64,000 bases of DNA from Salvator merianae (taxonomy: Eukaryota > Chordata > Lepidosauria > Squamata > Teiidae), in assembly GCA_003586115.2 (NCBI GenBank), contig QVOM02000116.1:43781024-43845023 (forward strand), read 5' to 3'. This document shows positions 11,353-22,150 of this stretch, one piece after another; the stretch's first letter is position 1; each line of letters begins with the position of its first letter. The translations under genes were made by a program, and so were the position numbers. The notes under the pieces are model-generated. The model did no database searches. It was given only the letters and a program-made list of their open reading frames with translations, and had not been told where the DNA came from.

Positions 11353-12013
11353 GGCTTGTTCGCACTGACAACAGTAGAATGGTCTAACTAGCATAGTTCA
11401 GGCTGGTCAGGATCAGGTATGGAGAGGAGTGTTTGCACTTGTCAGTGCTGGAACGCTCTTCAAGCCAACCAGCTGGGGAAGAATTGTAAATGGGAGTGCA
11501 CTAGTTTGGTACCTGTGTCTGGAGCAGCTGCCAGGGTCTGGACCTAGTGAGAGCTGGGTTTGAATCATTAGATAGCACCTGCGGGGCCACACGGTCCCTG
11601 CCCATTGCCATTCCAAATCAGGAAGTGGTGTGAACACATCACTTCTGATCTGCACCTGATCGCACCAGTCACCTTGGAGACTACAAGGCCCTTCCTGCAC
11701 TTGGCCTTATTCCGGATTATATCTTGGAATAGGGATCTGCCATCTGCATGCTACTATGAACTATGGCAGGCCCCACCTGGGGTCTGCTATAATCTGCACT
11801 AGCGTGTGGATAGCAGGTCCCTATTCTGGGATACAGTCCAGAATAAAGCCTAGTGCAGAAAGGGCCCAATTTTCTTGAACACAGCTGGTCACCTTCAGAC
11901 AAGCTTCAGGTGGGCTTTGGTGAGTTTCCAGTCAGCTGGAGCCGTTTGCAGGTGTGAATGCTCTGTTCCAGGAAGTGACCGGGAACATTTCACTTGCTAA
12001 GTGTGAACAGGCC
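11353..12013. mobile_element. inverted-repeat DNA element carrying a nested insertion
   Basis: The left edge GGCTTGTTCGCAC and right edge GTGTGAACAGGCC are inverted copies with two mismatches. Removing the 180-bp hairpin element at 11687-11866 leaves about 480 bp of host element. No coding capacity and no clear 3-bp duplication were found. Its terminal style groups it with the other GGCC-ended elements here. Confidence 0.55.
11687..11866. mobile_element. 180-bp hairpin MITE, copy 3, TSD CAA
   Basis: The ends are GGCCCTTCCTGCACTTGG and TAGTGCAGAAAGGGCC, with a palindromic interior like the copies at 6112 and 7275. CAA flanks it on both sides (11684-11686 and 11867-11869). It is inserted inside the element 11353-12013, so it is the younger of the two. 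Confidence 0.85.
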
Positions 12014-12439
12014 AGAAGTGTACCAACTGTGTCTGCTAATGGTTGTTTTCTATAACTGATACAATGATCACAGATTTTTACATATGTGTAATGGCCATAG
12101 AGAGCAGAACACAGTACAGCTATCATAAGCAGACCTTATCCCTAAGTATGCTAGATTCCTGTGGAATGTACTGTGGTTTCTTAATTCTTAAGAAGCCGAA
12201 GTGTATCTATCGCCTAAGGCACTCATAACCTGAATTAGGGACATCTGTTTTAAATAAAGAGAACAAGAGGGAAGAGTCTTCCAAAAAGTTCTCTTGTTCT
12301 AGCACCTGAATGGGTGCTGAGTAAGAAGTACTCCATTCATTTCTTTCATGTCAAGTCTAAAGGTTCCTGATACAGAAATTGTGCTGAAATTAGGAGGGTC
12401 TGAAAGTGGTCCACGTCATGGTGCAGGGGCGGTCAGCTG
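12014..12439. other. unannotated DNA with a small stem-loop
   Basis: No gene is seen. AGAACAAGAG near 12261 is inverted as CTCTTGTTCT near 12291, a 10-bp stem. Confidence 0.45.
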
Positions 12440-12552
12440 CAGCCCTCCAAGTGATCCTGAACTATAAATTTCAGCATCCAGATCCCAGCACTCCCAATGG
12501 GACCATACACAGAATGCTAGACACTGTAGTTCAGAAATATCTGGAGGATAGC
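12440..12552. mobile_element. short palindromic repeat relic
   Basis: CCCTCCAAGTGATCCTGAACTA at the left and the reverse complement of TAGTTCAGAAATATCTGGAGG at the right form imperfect inverted arms. Texts of the type 'tgtagttcagcaacatctggagg' are a frequent short palindromic repeat in reptile DNA. Relatives may lie at 53127-53227 and 60940-61062, plus fragments near 56440 and 62030. Confidence 0.4.
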
Positions 12553-13841
12553 AATCCCTGCCACAGTGAGATGCAACTGGGAATCTTGATCTGTGATCTT
12601 TAATTACATGATAGTGTAATAAACTTCAGCAATGCTTTTGCAGAAAAATGTTTCCGTGGATGATATCCACCCTTTAGTAACATTTTTGAGATTAGACAGT
12701 GCTACCTTTGTCATCCAGATCCTGCCTTAGTTAGAAGTGAATATTATTTGGGAAAAGCTACAAAGGTTGTCATCACAGTTCCCGATTATATCACCTGGCA
12801 TAAACTCAATTGTTAAGTGCTCTGGATTAAAACCTACTCAGATGATGACTTTAGCTCTGTATGATTGTCTCTACATTCCCATCAGACAAAATTGTCTTGT
12901 GAATTGAATCTAAGGATGGATATGAAGTGGCCAGATGTGATAATGAAGGGTCCAATAAAGGATACCTATTATAAGAATATGGGTTGACACTGGTCAATCT
13001 AGATCAGTGTTTTCATTGAAGATATCAGATACGCTGTGATAAATGTCAGACATTTGGTGAATGTAGTTATTTATCAGCAATACTTAAGGTGTTTAAAAGA
13101 ATAAGGCTATGACAGCTTATGCAATTCTGACATTTAATGGGAAATGTCAAGGCCAATCAAATAATTGCTGTACAGTATTTCATTGTTATTTTTTAAATCT
13201 TTTTCAAAAACAAAACATTTAATTAATCATGTATGCAACTTAAAGACAAAAACAAAAACTTCCAGTTATTCCCAATATTCCTCGGTATGTATCTCCAGGA
13301 AAACCTGATGTCTGTAGTAAATTTCCAATTTGTCCTCTGTGTTCTGTTGGGAAAGGAAAATACGTGTCAATTTAGGGTATAGAAGAAAAGTAGGAAACAC
13401 TGAAATGCAAAAAAAAAAAAAAAAAGTTATGATGTTTTGCCACTGAACATGTCTTTTTTTTATTCCCATTGAATTTTGATTCTGGCCTTCCACAAATTTT
13501 TGCACAGCTGTCCAAAGCTACAGATTTATATCTCAATTGATTGATCATTGCTTTGAAGGCCACAAGGAACAATTATGATAATCCAATATGATTCCTTCCA
13601 AATGACAGGCTATTGAGTTTTGCCTAGTGGTTATTTCAATGACATTTCTTGATATGGCTGGCTTGAAAAAAATCAAAACGTAATGAACTTGCATTAAAGT
13701 CATTCTATAATGGAAAATCCACGTTAATAGCAATTGGTCACTCAGCTATTTTCTCACATTTAAATCATGTTCTTATTTCTCTGACCTACTGGTAGCTCAC
13801 AGATCAAGAGGACTGAAGAGGTATGGTGTGTTGGAGGTTTT
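12553..13841. other. unannotated AT-rich DNA with an A-tract
   Basis: No gene is seen. An A-run lies at 13409-13425. The short minus-strand frames around 13266-13733 are AT-rich chance frames. Confidence 0.5.
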
Positions 13842-14287
13842 GGCTGTTTTTGCACAGCATGGACAGTCCCACGCTTTGCTGGCCTGCACTACCCAGTCCA
13901 GTCCACAGTGGGCCAGACTAGGTGTAGGATGTGTTAAGGGCCATCCACAGCCTGTCAGAGCCCAGTTCTCGCCAGCCACCTTTGGTGTTTCTGGCCAGGA
14001 AATTCTGACTGTGCACCCACTTCCAGTGGTGTTTCCTGGTGCATCACCAAAAACAAGCCGGGGCAGTATACCAGACTACAAAGAGCATGCTATCTGAACA
14101 CCCTTCATGGACCAGGATGCAGACAGTAGTTCAACTGGGAACTCCTTGAATGAGGTCTACCACACAACTGGAATATGGCATTGTTTTGGCACCTAACTCC
14201 AGTCCATAGGTCTTCTGCTGTTCTGCACTACTGTGCAAAAGACAGTCCCCTCCATGGGATGGATTAATGCCCCACGTGGAAAAGGCC
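13842..14287. mobile_element. Harbinger-like non-autonomous element, 446 bp, TSD TTT
   Basis: The left end GGCTGTTTTTGCACAGCATG and right end ACGTGGAAAAGGCC are imperfect inverted repeats. Matching subterminal blocks, GGACAGTCCC near 13860 and GACAGTCCCCTCC near 14241, sit inside them. TTT lies outside both ends, though a T-rich site makes this duplication weak evidence alone. No transposase frame is seen. Confidence 0.55.
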
Positions 14288-15468
14288 TTTGTTTCTCTTC
14301 TGGGGTGTTTGTCCCAATCAGACTAGTTGTGCTAAGCTAAGTGTGCACATCTAGAAGCCCTAACTCCAGTAATGGAGTGCAGGTTTAGGTCCATGTGCTA
14401 TCAACACATATGCTATCAACAGTTTATTGAGAAATACATTTAGATAGGAAACAGCTAATCCTAACTACTGACTGCATAAGAAGGAAAGGAGAGGAAAGCA
14501 TTTTCATGGCTTTCCAAGAAGAAATAGGATATGTATGTATTTGTCTTAATGCATGTGACCTCAGCATGCAATTACCTTGGAGGCAGAGGCGTGGCTTTAT
14601 AGGAACAGATAGAGACAGAAAGGCAAGAGAGTAAGGGTCCCACCTGGTTGTCCCTGATTCTAATATCCATAGGCCATTTCAGATTTATTAGCGCAAATGA
14701 TGCCACCAAAACTGCATACCCAGCTGGGTGAGACTGAAGCTAGAAATTTCAGCCTCATCTAACTGAACCACATTTCAATCCTTTCCAATCCAGAATATAG
14801 TTCAGTAAGATCAAAAGATGGCTTCCAGCTCAAGTTTCACCTTGTCCTTGTTGCCCTCACAAAATTGGTCCTTGAGTCACCTTTGTCAGTACCCATGCCT
14901 TTGGCAAGGTGGGAGATTTACAATCCATCAGATCATTGCCCATGTCTCATCATTTGCTGGATCATGTTTCTTACCTCTTTTTATGTTATCTCAATACTTT
15001 CCACCAACCCCCATTCCAACCCAACTGCCTTGGGATTTGCCTTTCTCCTACGGCAGAATGATGACTCTGATAGAGTAGACAAATTTGCCATCCCCTTGTG
15101 TGAAAACACAGAGGAAGGAAGTGTTCCTCTCACCTCTCCCCATGTTCTTGCAAGTTAGTCCTTGCAAAAATATGGACCAAAAATATGGCCAGATGTCTGC
15201 CATTTTTAGTAAGATGAAGGACCAACTAGTGAGGAAATAACACAGTTATAAGAAAAGATTCCCTTTGGAGCAGCAGAGGTAATATAGTTCACTGGTTGTC
15301 TTCCATATTGCAGCTTCCATGCTGTCTTTTGAGAGGACTCACTCTGAGGGAACCTTCATGGACCACAATGAGGATGCAGCCTCTGTTGACTGCTTAACAA
15401 AAATAGATAGTATTTGTACTATATAAATAGTATTTATAAATGTCTTACAACTCTTCATTGGGGTCTTA
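14288..15468. other. unannotated DNA
   Basis: No gene is supported. The overlapping frames at 14818-15158 are on the same strand in different registers and show no recognisable domain. Confidence 0.45.
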
Positions 15469-16417
15469 GGACTTTTCCGCACTTGAGCATGGGGTTCTGG
15501 AAGAGGGCAAGCTGCCTATCCTGGAACAAGCAACCTGTCTCAAGCTGATTGTAATCCTCCACTTTTGATAGGTGCATTTAAAACAAGGGTTTAAAATTAT
15601 TGGTAACTGCAGAGCAGAGGCATAAAAAACAAAGGTGGGGTGTGAGACAGGTACAGGTCATGTCCAGATTGTTGACAAGTAAAATAAGGATGAGGGGATA
15701 AAAAAACATATTTTGCTGTCTGTTTGCAACACCTCTGGAGTATGTTAATACCCATTTGATAACACTCGACAGCTGTGACAGATCAAGACAATGGGGATGC
15801 ACTCCTGAAAAAAGCCACTCAAGTGGTGACATTTTAACTCCAATTCCATCAATTTGCGTTGCCTAAGATTCTTGATAGCTGCATATCAGGGTATCACACC
15901 AGGATAATGCAGTTTGCCCAATTTTAATATCCACTGACATTTAATAGGAAAAATACCAGTTTGTATCAGTTCTCTGCACTTCCCATTGTCCAAAGGGGAA
16001 GCCAGCCTTTTAGTCCTGTTCACTTGTCTTGATCGACTCATGCAGCTATACCTGTATCTGCATTCCAAGCAGATAGGGTGGAAGTAAGCAGAAGGGGAAT
16101 TCCCCACTTTAACCGTTTTACTTAGAAGCTTGTGTTTCAATTTCAAAATAGTGTACGTCCAGCACAAAAATCGTCGACTGCACTGGTCTTTTCTTGTTTC
16201 CAACTTGTAAAACCAATTCTTATGCTTGCAGACCTCTGACTAGGGAAAGTTCCCTGTCTTTTGGACCAGAATAATTCATATTTTGGAGGACAATGCCTGG
16301 CACCTTTGCCCAAAGCATGATGCTAGGCAGGGCTTGACCTAGTCCATACTAGTGTCCAGACATGCTGCCCCTTATTCCAGAATTTGTTCCAGAATAAGGG
16401 GCAGTGTAGAGAAGAGC
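15469..16417. mobile_element. Harbinger-like non-autonomous element, about 949 bp, TSD TTA
   Basis: The left end GGACTTTTCCGCACT and right end AGTGTAGAGAAGAGC match as inverted repeats at about 10 of 15 positions. TTA lies outside both (15466-15468 and 16418-16420). Two minus-strand frames inside (15578-15832 and 15886-16203) show no DDE transposase motif that I can recognise. An imperfect hairpin (CTGCCCCTTATTC and its complement) lies at 16366-16402 beside the right end. Confidence 0.5.
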
Positions 16418-16420
16418 TTA

Positions 16421-19021
16421 GACGTATTTAGGATTTCTTTGAGTGGAGAACTACTCTCTTTAGAGGCTAAATCAAGATTTTAAAATATACCAGGTTCTTG
16501 ACAACCTTCTCTAGCTGTGATCATCTTCCAATAAAGAGAGTTGCATTGTATGGCTCATACACTTTACACATAGTAGTCTTTGCTGGTACATGCATTATTT
16601 ATCAACAAGCAATTTAATTTGGCCCTGGTAATTACTGTTTCCCATTCATTGTGATCAAATTATGCCTAGCATGTCTCCATTTTGCAAGGTAAATTACCTC
16701 CAGTAACTCCAATCTACTCGATATGAAATCTGATTGAAGTAGACAACTAACTTTTGTTTCTTGCTCACAGCACCTTTCGGCATCACAGCAAGTGCTAAAA
16801 CAAATAAGCAGGCATAACCAGCTGACCTCTCGGTGGCCTTGATTTGTAAAGGCAGGCCTAGTGTTTCTGAATTTCAAAAAGTGCAATGGAGATGCAGTGC
16901 AAAAATCTCCCCATCACTTCCCTTAGCAGTTGGCATACACTGCGTTTACACACAGCATGCTCCTGTCTGCCAGCATTCTGGTGATTTTTTTCTTTCTGCA
17001 CCTCCTCTGTGCATGAAGGCAGAAATTTTGCAGGTTGTCAAATAATGCTTCACAGTGGTTATTTTATAACTGCAGATGTAGGATGTTCGTGAAGGTCACA
17101 AGAATTTTTGTCCCATCCTACTTCCAAGCACTGCACAGGTATACTTCAATAGTACAAGTCTGGTTCTCTCCATCTCTGTGCGTGTGTCAAAAAACCCTGA
17201 ACTTTTTTCTGTTGGGTCTATGTGAGTGTAATAAAGTACCTATGGCAGCATATTGACAGGTATCAAAAGGGCCATCTTTGTGGCAGGATGCTTGGACCCT
17301 ACTGCAAATATCTCTACTATGCAAGTTTAGTGCTTGGGAGCTTTTGTTCCCAGCTTCAATGTTAAGCAAGGCTGGGACTACTGTCCAGACCACTCCTGGG
17401 CCAGGGAAAATGCTCTGGCCCATTCCAGCCCAGGAGTAGTCTTCTCTTTATGTGCCAAGCAGTGTGTGTAGAAGTTGCTTAAGATTGCAACCCAATGAAA
17501 TATTTTCAGATTCACCAAGTTTGTACAAATCTGCCACACATCTTGTTAGATAGAAGGAAATGCAAATTTTGTCAGTACAGCTTCTACAATTTGGGATGTG
17601 GTCCCAACCATACAAAATGCACAAAAGATATAATCGCACAGTGTGCAGCAGTGGCTCCAAACTTGTGGGCCAGAGACCACTAGCAGTCCAGGAGGATACT
17701 GCAACTAATGTGTGTAAAAATGTAGAAAAATATTAGGCTTGTAATGCAAGTTCAAGAACTTGCAAACTATTTTGCAACAATTGACCAAGGGAAGCTTACA
17801 GAACATTTCCCTGGAGTTAGTAGAGGAGAGACATGTCTTCTATGAGAAGCCTGCCTTTGAGTTCTCCAAGCCATGGTTTGATCTGCTGTGGATCAAAAAA
17901 GCCCCTCCTGAGCCACCTTGTCGGATCCACAGTGCAAACTGTCACTATAGCAATTTTGACTCCTGTCAGTTGTAAAGTATGGAGGGGGAGGTACCACTTA
18001 CCTTTTTTGTTGTTGTTGTTGCTGTTTAAAAAACAACATGGTTTGAGAGAAAAAGCTGAAGCCACTGTGGACCCAAGAGATGGTAGGTGCCCATCTTCCA
18101 TTTGAAAGAGAATGTTGGCTCAGTTGTTGCTGCTGCAGCAGCCCTCTTTATTGTGCTGCTATCTAATGAAAGCCAAACTCCCCCCTGCTGGCTCCCTCCA
18201 AATAAGCCACCTTAGTCCATCATCTGTGCTTGATAAAGGAGACTGCCACAAATTATAAATCATAGGCAGGCACACCGTAATCTATTTGACCCTTCTTGTT
18301 TTTCCATAATGGCCTTGAGCTTTCCTCCCATACTTGCATCTGTAACCAGGCATGTCTGACCTGTGCTTCTGGCCTGGTCAGTTAATAAATGTTAACCAGA
18401 GAATGTAGTTAATGAAATTCTTCTTTCTTCCCTTCCCTTTTATTTCTTCTTCGTCCTCTTCCTGGCATAAAATGTCCACATCTTGAGAATGATAAAATGG
18501 TCTGATTATTCCCAGTCATTCATCAAGGCCCCAACCAATTTTTTCCCTCTTTTATAATCCCCACCTTTGCTGACTTTTCCTTGGCCTCCATTTTGTGATA
18601 GTAAATGATAACACTGAACATGACGGACAGTAAGATGCAGGGCAGCTTTAATCCTTACATAAGCTCTTATCTGGCTTTTCAATCTCTGGTCATTAAAAAG
18701 TAACAGGAAATTGAGGGAGCTGAATTTAGAAAGCTGAAATTATCATTGTAATAAAAGCAAAACCATTCTTTCACATGCCTGTTGGTTTTGCGATTTCTTT
18801 CCTTTCCATCTCTCTTGGGGAAGAACCTTGCAGAGGAGATGTTTATAAAACAATAATTTGGGTTTCAGCTTCAATTAGATTGAAAACAGACAACAACAAC
18901 ACATTTCAGAGGAAACAACTGCCCTCTTCAACAGCAGTAACATAAGGTGTTTATATGCTTGTTCAGTTACTTGCATTATCTTGCCTTTCAGAATCCAAAC
19001 CGTTGGGAGGCACTTTCAAAT
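16421..19021. other. unannotated DNA with a possible hAT end
   Basis: No gene is seen. At 17648-17697 the text CAGTGGCTCCAAACTTGTGG ... GACCACTAGCAGTCC resembles a hAT-type terminus ('cagtggttctcaaact ... gaccactag') without a partner. The stretch 18560-18800 looks like unique sequence. A (TTG)n tract lies at about 18005-18022. Confidence 0.4.
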
Positions 19022-19262
19022 TGCATTTATTGATTTATTAGTTTTTACACTTGCATCTTAGCTTTATCCCAAAGAGTTGAAGGTTGTGAAAGTTACTCTG
19101 ACCCTTAATTTCATTCTCACAGCGAACCTGTTAAGTAGATGAGGCTGAAAAGCAGTAATTGGCTGAAAATCATCCAGGATGTTTCTGTGTGGCCAAGTAG
19201 GCATCTGAACCTGGGCCTCTGGTTCTAATCCAACTTTTCAATACCTACACCCTGCTGGCCCT
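19022..19262 (-). mobile_element. tRNA-derived SINE, degraded, minus strand
   Basis: Read on the minus strand, the element opens with GCCAGCAGGGTGTAGGTATTG. It then has a B-box-like GGTTCAGATGC, a body with CTCATCTACTTAACAGGTTCGC, and a tail ending near a TTTATT-rich end at 19022. This order matches tRNA-head SINEs of squamates. Promoter boxes are mutated, so it is an old, inactive copy. Confidence 0.6.
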
Positions 19263-19390
19263 CGTATGCTATAATACATTGAAATACTATTGAAACAAAA
19301 ATTTTAAAACTACAACAGCTACAACTAAGCAAACTGCAATAATCTAATATTTTAAAAATATTTTGAGGGTCTAGTCATCTGCATTCACCA

Positions 19391-19975
19391 GGGCTATATT
19401 TGCACTATCGGCCACCACACCCAGGGATTAGCAACCCATCCCAAGCTGAGGTAGGTTGCTTCTGGTGTGAGACAAAGCCATTAACATCAGGACAGCTTGT
19501 TCTGCAGCAGCCCCTATGCTGATCTGTGAGGCCATGTCCCCCACAGGTCCTCTCTGTCTCCATTAGATGGAGTGTGATCCAGATTAGGGAGTCCCTAACT
19601 GGTACCACCTGGTAGACCCATATAATTGAGTCTACTGGTTTACCAGAGCACTATGATCAAGAATATGGGAGGTGTGCTGAAGGCATTCTTCCCATGTTCT
19701 GAACTACTGGGGGATGCATTTCAGTGTCACACCATAGCACACTGTCAAAATGCATCTCCCAGAGGTATTGAGGCTTAGAACGTTTGTTCCTAGCCTTCAG
19801 AGACATGGGAGTCCGGCCTTGAAGCTTGCGTAAGGTTCGAGGCCACATGGGCTGATCTGAACCAGCACTACTGTGCAGATGACACTATTCCAGACATGCC
19901 TTTCTGCATGAGGAATCAAAGAGCCTGGCTGTTCCAGACCCACTAATTTCAATCACAGGCAGGCAAGTACAGAAA
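19391..19975. mobile_element. inverted-repeat element relic next to a TTCC tract
   Basis: The left edge GGGCTATATTTGCACTATCGGCC resembles the terminal style of neighbouring elements. The possible right edge GCAAGTACAGAAATTCC merges straight into the TTCC microsatellite. Internal blocks (GGTTTACCAG, CAGCACTACTGTGCAGATGA) recur in relatives near 21.9 kb and 52.9 kb. There is no clear duplication. Confidence 0.4.
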
Positions 19976-20037
19976 TTCCTTCCTTCCTTCCTTCCTTCCT
20001 TCCTTCCTTCCTTCCTTCCTTCCTTCCTTCCTTCCTT
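19976..20037. repeat. TTCC microsatellite, about 62 bp
   Basis: An uninterrupted tetranucleotide array that begins at the apparent right edge of the element before it. Confidence 0.95.
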
Positions 20038-20904
20038 TTGCAGTATACGTATAAAGGATTGTATTGCAGTCTCTCCCCTGTACCTTTTTGAATTTGTATT
20101 TGTTGGTCAAAATTGTTTCCTGTGCATCAACTGTTTGGTCTCAGAAGCTGATGGACATCCAGGGAGAGATGTACTGGGTTCCTATTCCTATTCCCATTTA
20201 ACCTTGTAGAAAGCTGTCATTTGTGCTGACACATTCTTGATTTTTCCTCCTTGTACTTGAGGCCACCAGCAGTTGTCATTCTGTCTCTGCGGGAGAAGTT
20301 AACAGGGAATATACATATAAATACAAACTGCCCCGGGACACAGTTATTAATAGAATGTGTTAACTGCCAGCAATGTGCTTGTGATCACCTTGTGATTCAT
20401 TTGCCATGGATTTTACATGATGACTTCATGCTGTATGGTGGTGATAAAAGTTCCCGAATTGCTTTCATACGTAGCCCTGTGTGCCAAGCCATTTTTGTGC
20501 TGGTAAACAAGCCCTAATTAATTTGATCTCATATGCAGCAAATGTTTTGGTGTGACTGTGTCGGTCAGCTCTTGCAGCATCTCCCTGGAAGAAGTTAATG
20601 GCAAGTCATTTTCATAATGTTATCAAGACATCTGCACTGATGTGCACATGCAGGCCCCAGGAGCTGAAGCATAAATTCTGTGGAGGAAGCCCAGTTTTTC
20701 ACAAGTGGCCCAGGAAGCAAAAAAAAAAGAGCCTCTTGGAAGCATTGGCTGGCTGATGAGCTTGGTCAGAAAAAAACCCCAAAACAAACAGAAAGAGATA
20801 AGCTAAACTTTCAATAAACAAATGAATGAATAACATTCCGATCAAATCAATACATAAATGAAGTATAAGATATATACTGCCATCAGTCTATTAATGTTTA
20901 AATG
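20038..20904. other. unannotated DNA, possibly conserved non-coding
   Basis: No gene or repeat is recognised. 20340-20660 reads as non-repetitive sequence with balanced composition. The 88-codon frame 20251-20517 has no recognisable motif. Conservation would need a cross-species alignment. Confidence 0.35.
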
Positions 20905-21137
20905 TCTTCTTCCTTCCTTCCATCTTTCTTTACTTATTTCCTTTCTTACTTCTCTCCTTCTTTCCTTCCTTCCTTCCCTCCCTTCCTCCTTTGTTCCCTC
21001 CCTCCCTCCCTCCCTCCCTCCCTCCCTCCCTCCCTTCCTTCCTTCCTTCCTTCCTTCCTTCCTTCCTTCCTTCCTTCCAACCTTCTTTAATTATTTCCTT
21101 CCTTCCTTCCTTCCTTCCTTCCTTCCTTCCTTCCTTC
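20905..21137. repeat. compound TTCC/TCCC pyrimidine tract, about 230 bp
   Basis: A long pyrimidine-only strand made of TTCC arrays flanking a TCCC core (20995-21033), with one break at 21078-21098. The apparent 161-codon frame over it (20858-21343) reads only as F/L/P/S repeats and is not a gene. Confidence 0.95.
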
Positions 21138-21207
21138 GACCATTGTATAGTATGGATTCAAAGAGTACATTTTTGCTCTCACTTGGTCCCTTGCTTAACA
21201 TAATTCT

Positions 21208-22150
21208 GGGCTTCCTTTCCACAGCACCGTTTGCTTACTTCAAGAAGGACCCACATGGTACTTTCATGGTGCTGTGGAATTTGCCTGACAGTGGAAGGGC
21301 TGTACACCTGCTTACTTCTGTTGCATCACAAGAGTGCTCCTAGGACATAGGATGTGTACATTCCTGTGTCCTAAGAGTACTCACTCCACCATAAGCACCT
21401 TTTAGAGTGCTGTAATGGCAGAGCTATGGCAAGAGCACTGGCAACTGTTCCAATCACTCTCGCTTCCTACACCTGACTGTGCAGACTCTCATTACAGCAA
21501 TCCTGTTTTACTGAACACAGGGAAATAGTTGACTTCCACAACTGGTTGTTGTGCTCAGCAAAACATTGATCCAAAAAATGAAAGTTCCTCAGCTTTGATA
21601 TTTTCACTGCCAGAAGCAGTGGAAGGAGTCCAGCCAGCATTCCACTGCTGGAAAGTGTGGTGACTGGAGATCTCTGAAGCAGTGGCCTCGGATTATTGTG
21701 TTTTCTCCACCACTGTCCAGAAGTTGCTTCAGTTGAGTAGCCAATCCTGGTACAGGGAGGGTCACTCTTTACCAGGATATGCAATCAGTCACAAGCTGCG
21801 ACGGGTGGCTCCTGGTATGAAATAAGGTTGTCTGCATTGGGAAGGCCCCCGTGCTGGACCTGAACCTCACACCAGCTTTGAAGGCCAGGAACAAAAGTTC
21901 CTGGTCGTTGGAGTTCCCAGGGAAGCCCTTGAAAATGAATTCCTTGTGGTCTGGTATATCACCCCTAGCACATTAATAGTGCACAAGATCTACTGGTAAA
22001 CCAGATTAGGATGCCATTTTGGACATCCTAGCCTGCTCTACACTCCCCCCTGTATGGACAGAGCATGCTATGAAAGGGCACTATCTCCCTTATCCTACAC
22101 CAGTACACAGAAAGGAGGTCCCTAGATCCTTTCCTATAGTGGAAAGGCCC
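21208..22150. mobile_element. inverted-repeat DNA element relic, about 943 bp
   Basis: The left edge GGGCTTCCTTTCCACAGCACC and right edge TATAGTGGAAAGGCCC are inverted copies with small differences. Internal text GGCCAGGAACAAAAGTTCCTGG recurs near 38395, and a GGTACTTTCATGGTGCTGTGG-like block recurs near 26133 and 53730. There is no transposase frame and no clear flanking duplication. It may be a composite of more than one insertion. Confidence 0.5.

Noticed and set aside
20858..21343. 161-codon open frame
   Set aside because: It reads through the TTCC/TCCC tract as F/L/P/S repeats; low-complexity artefact.
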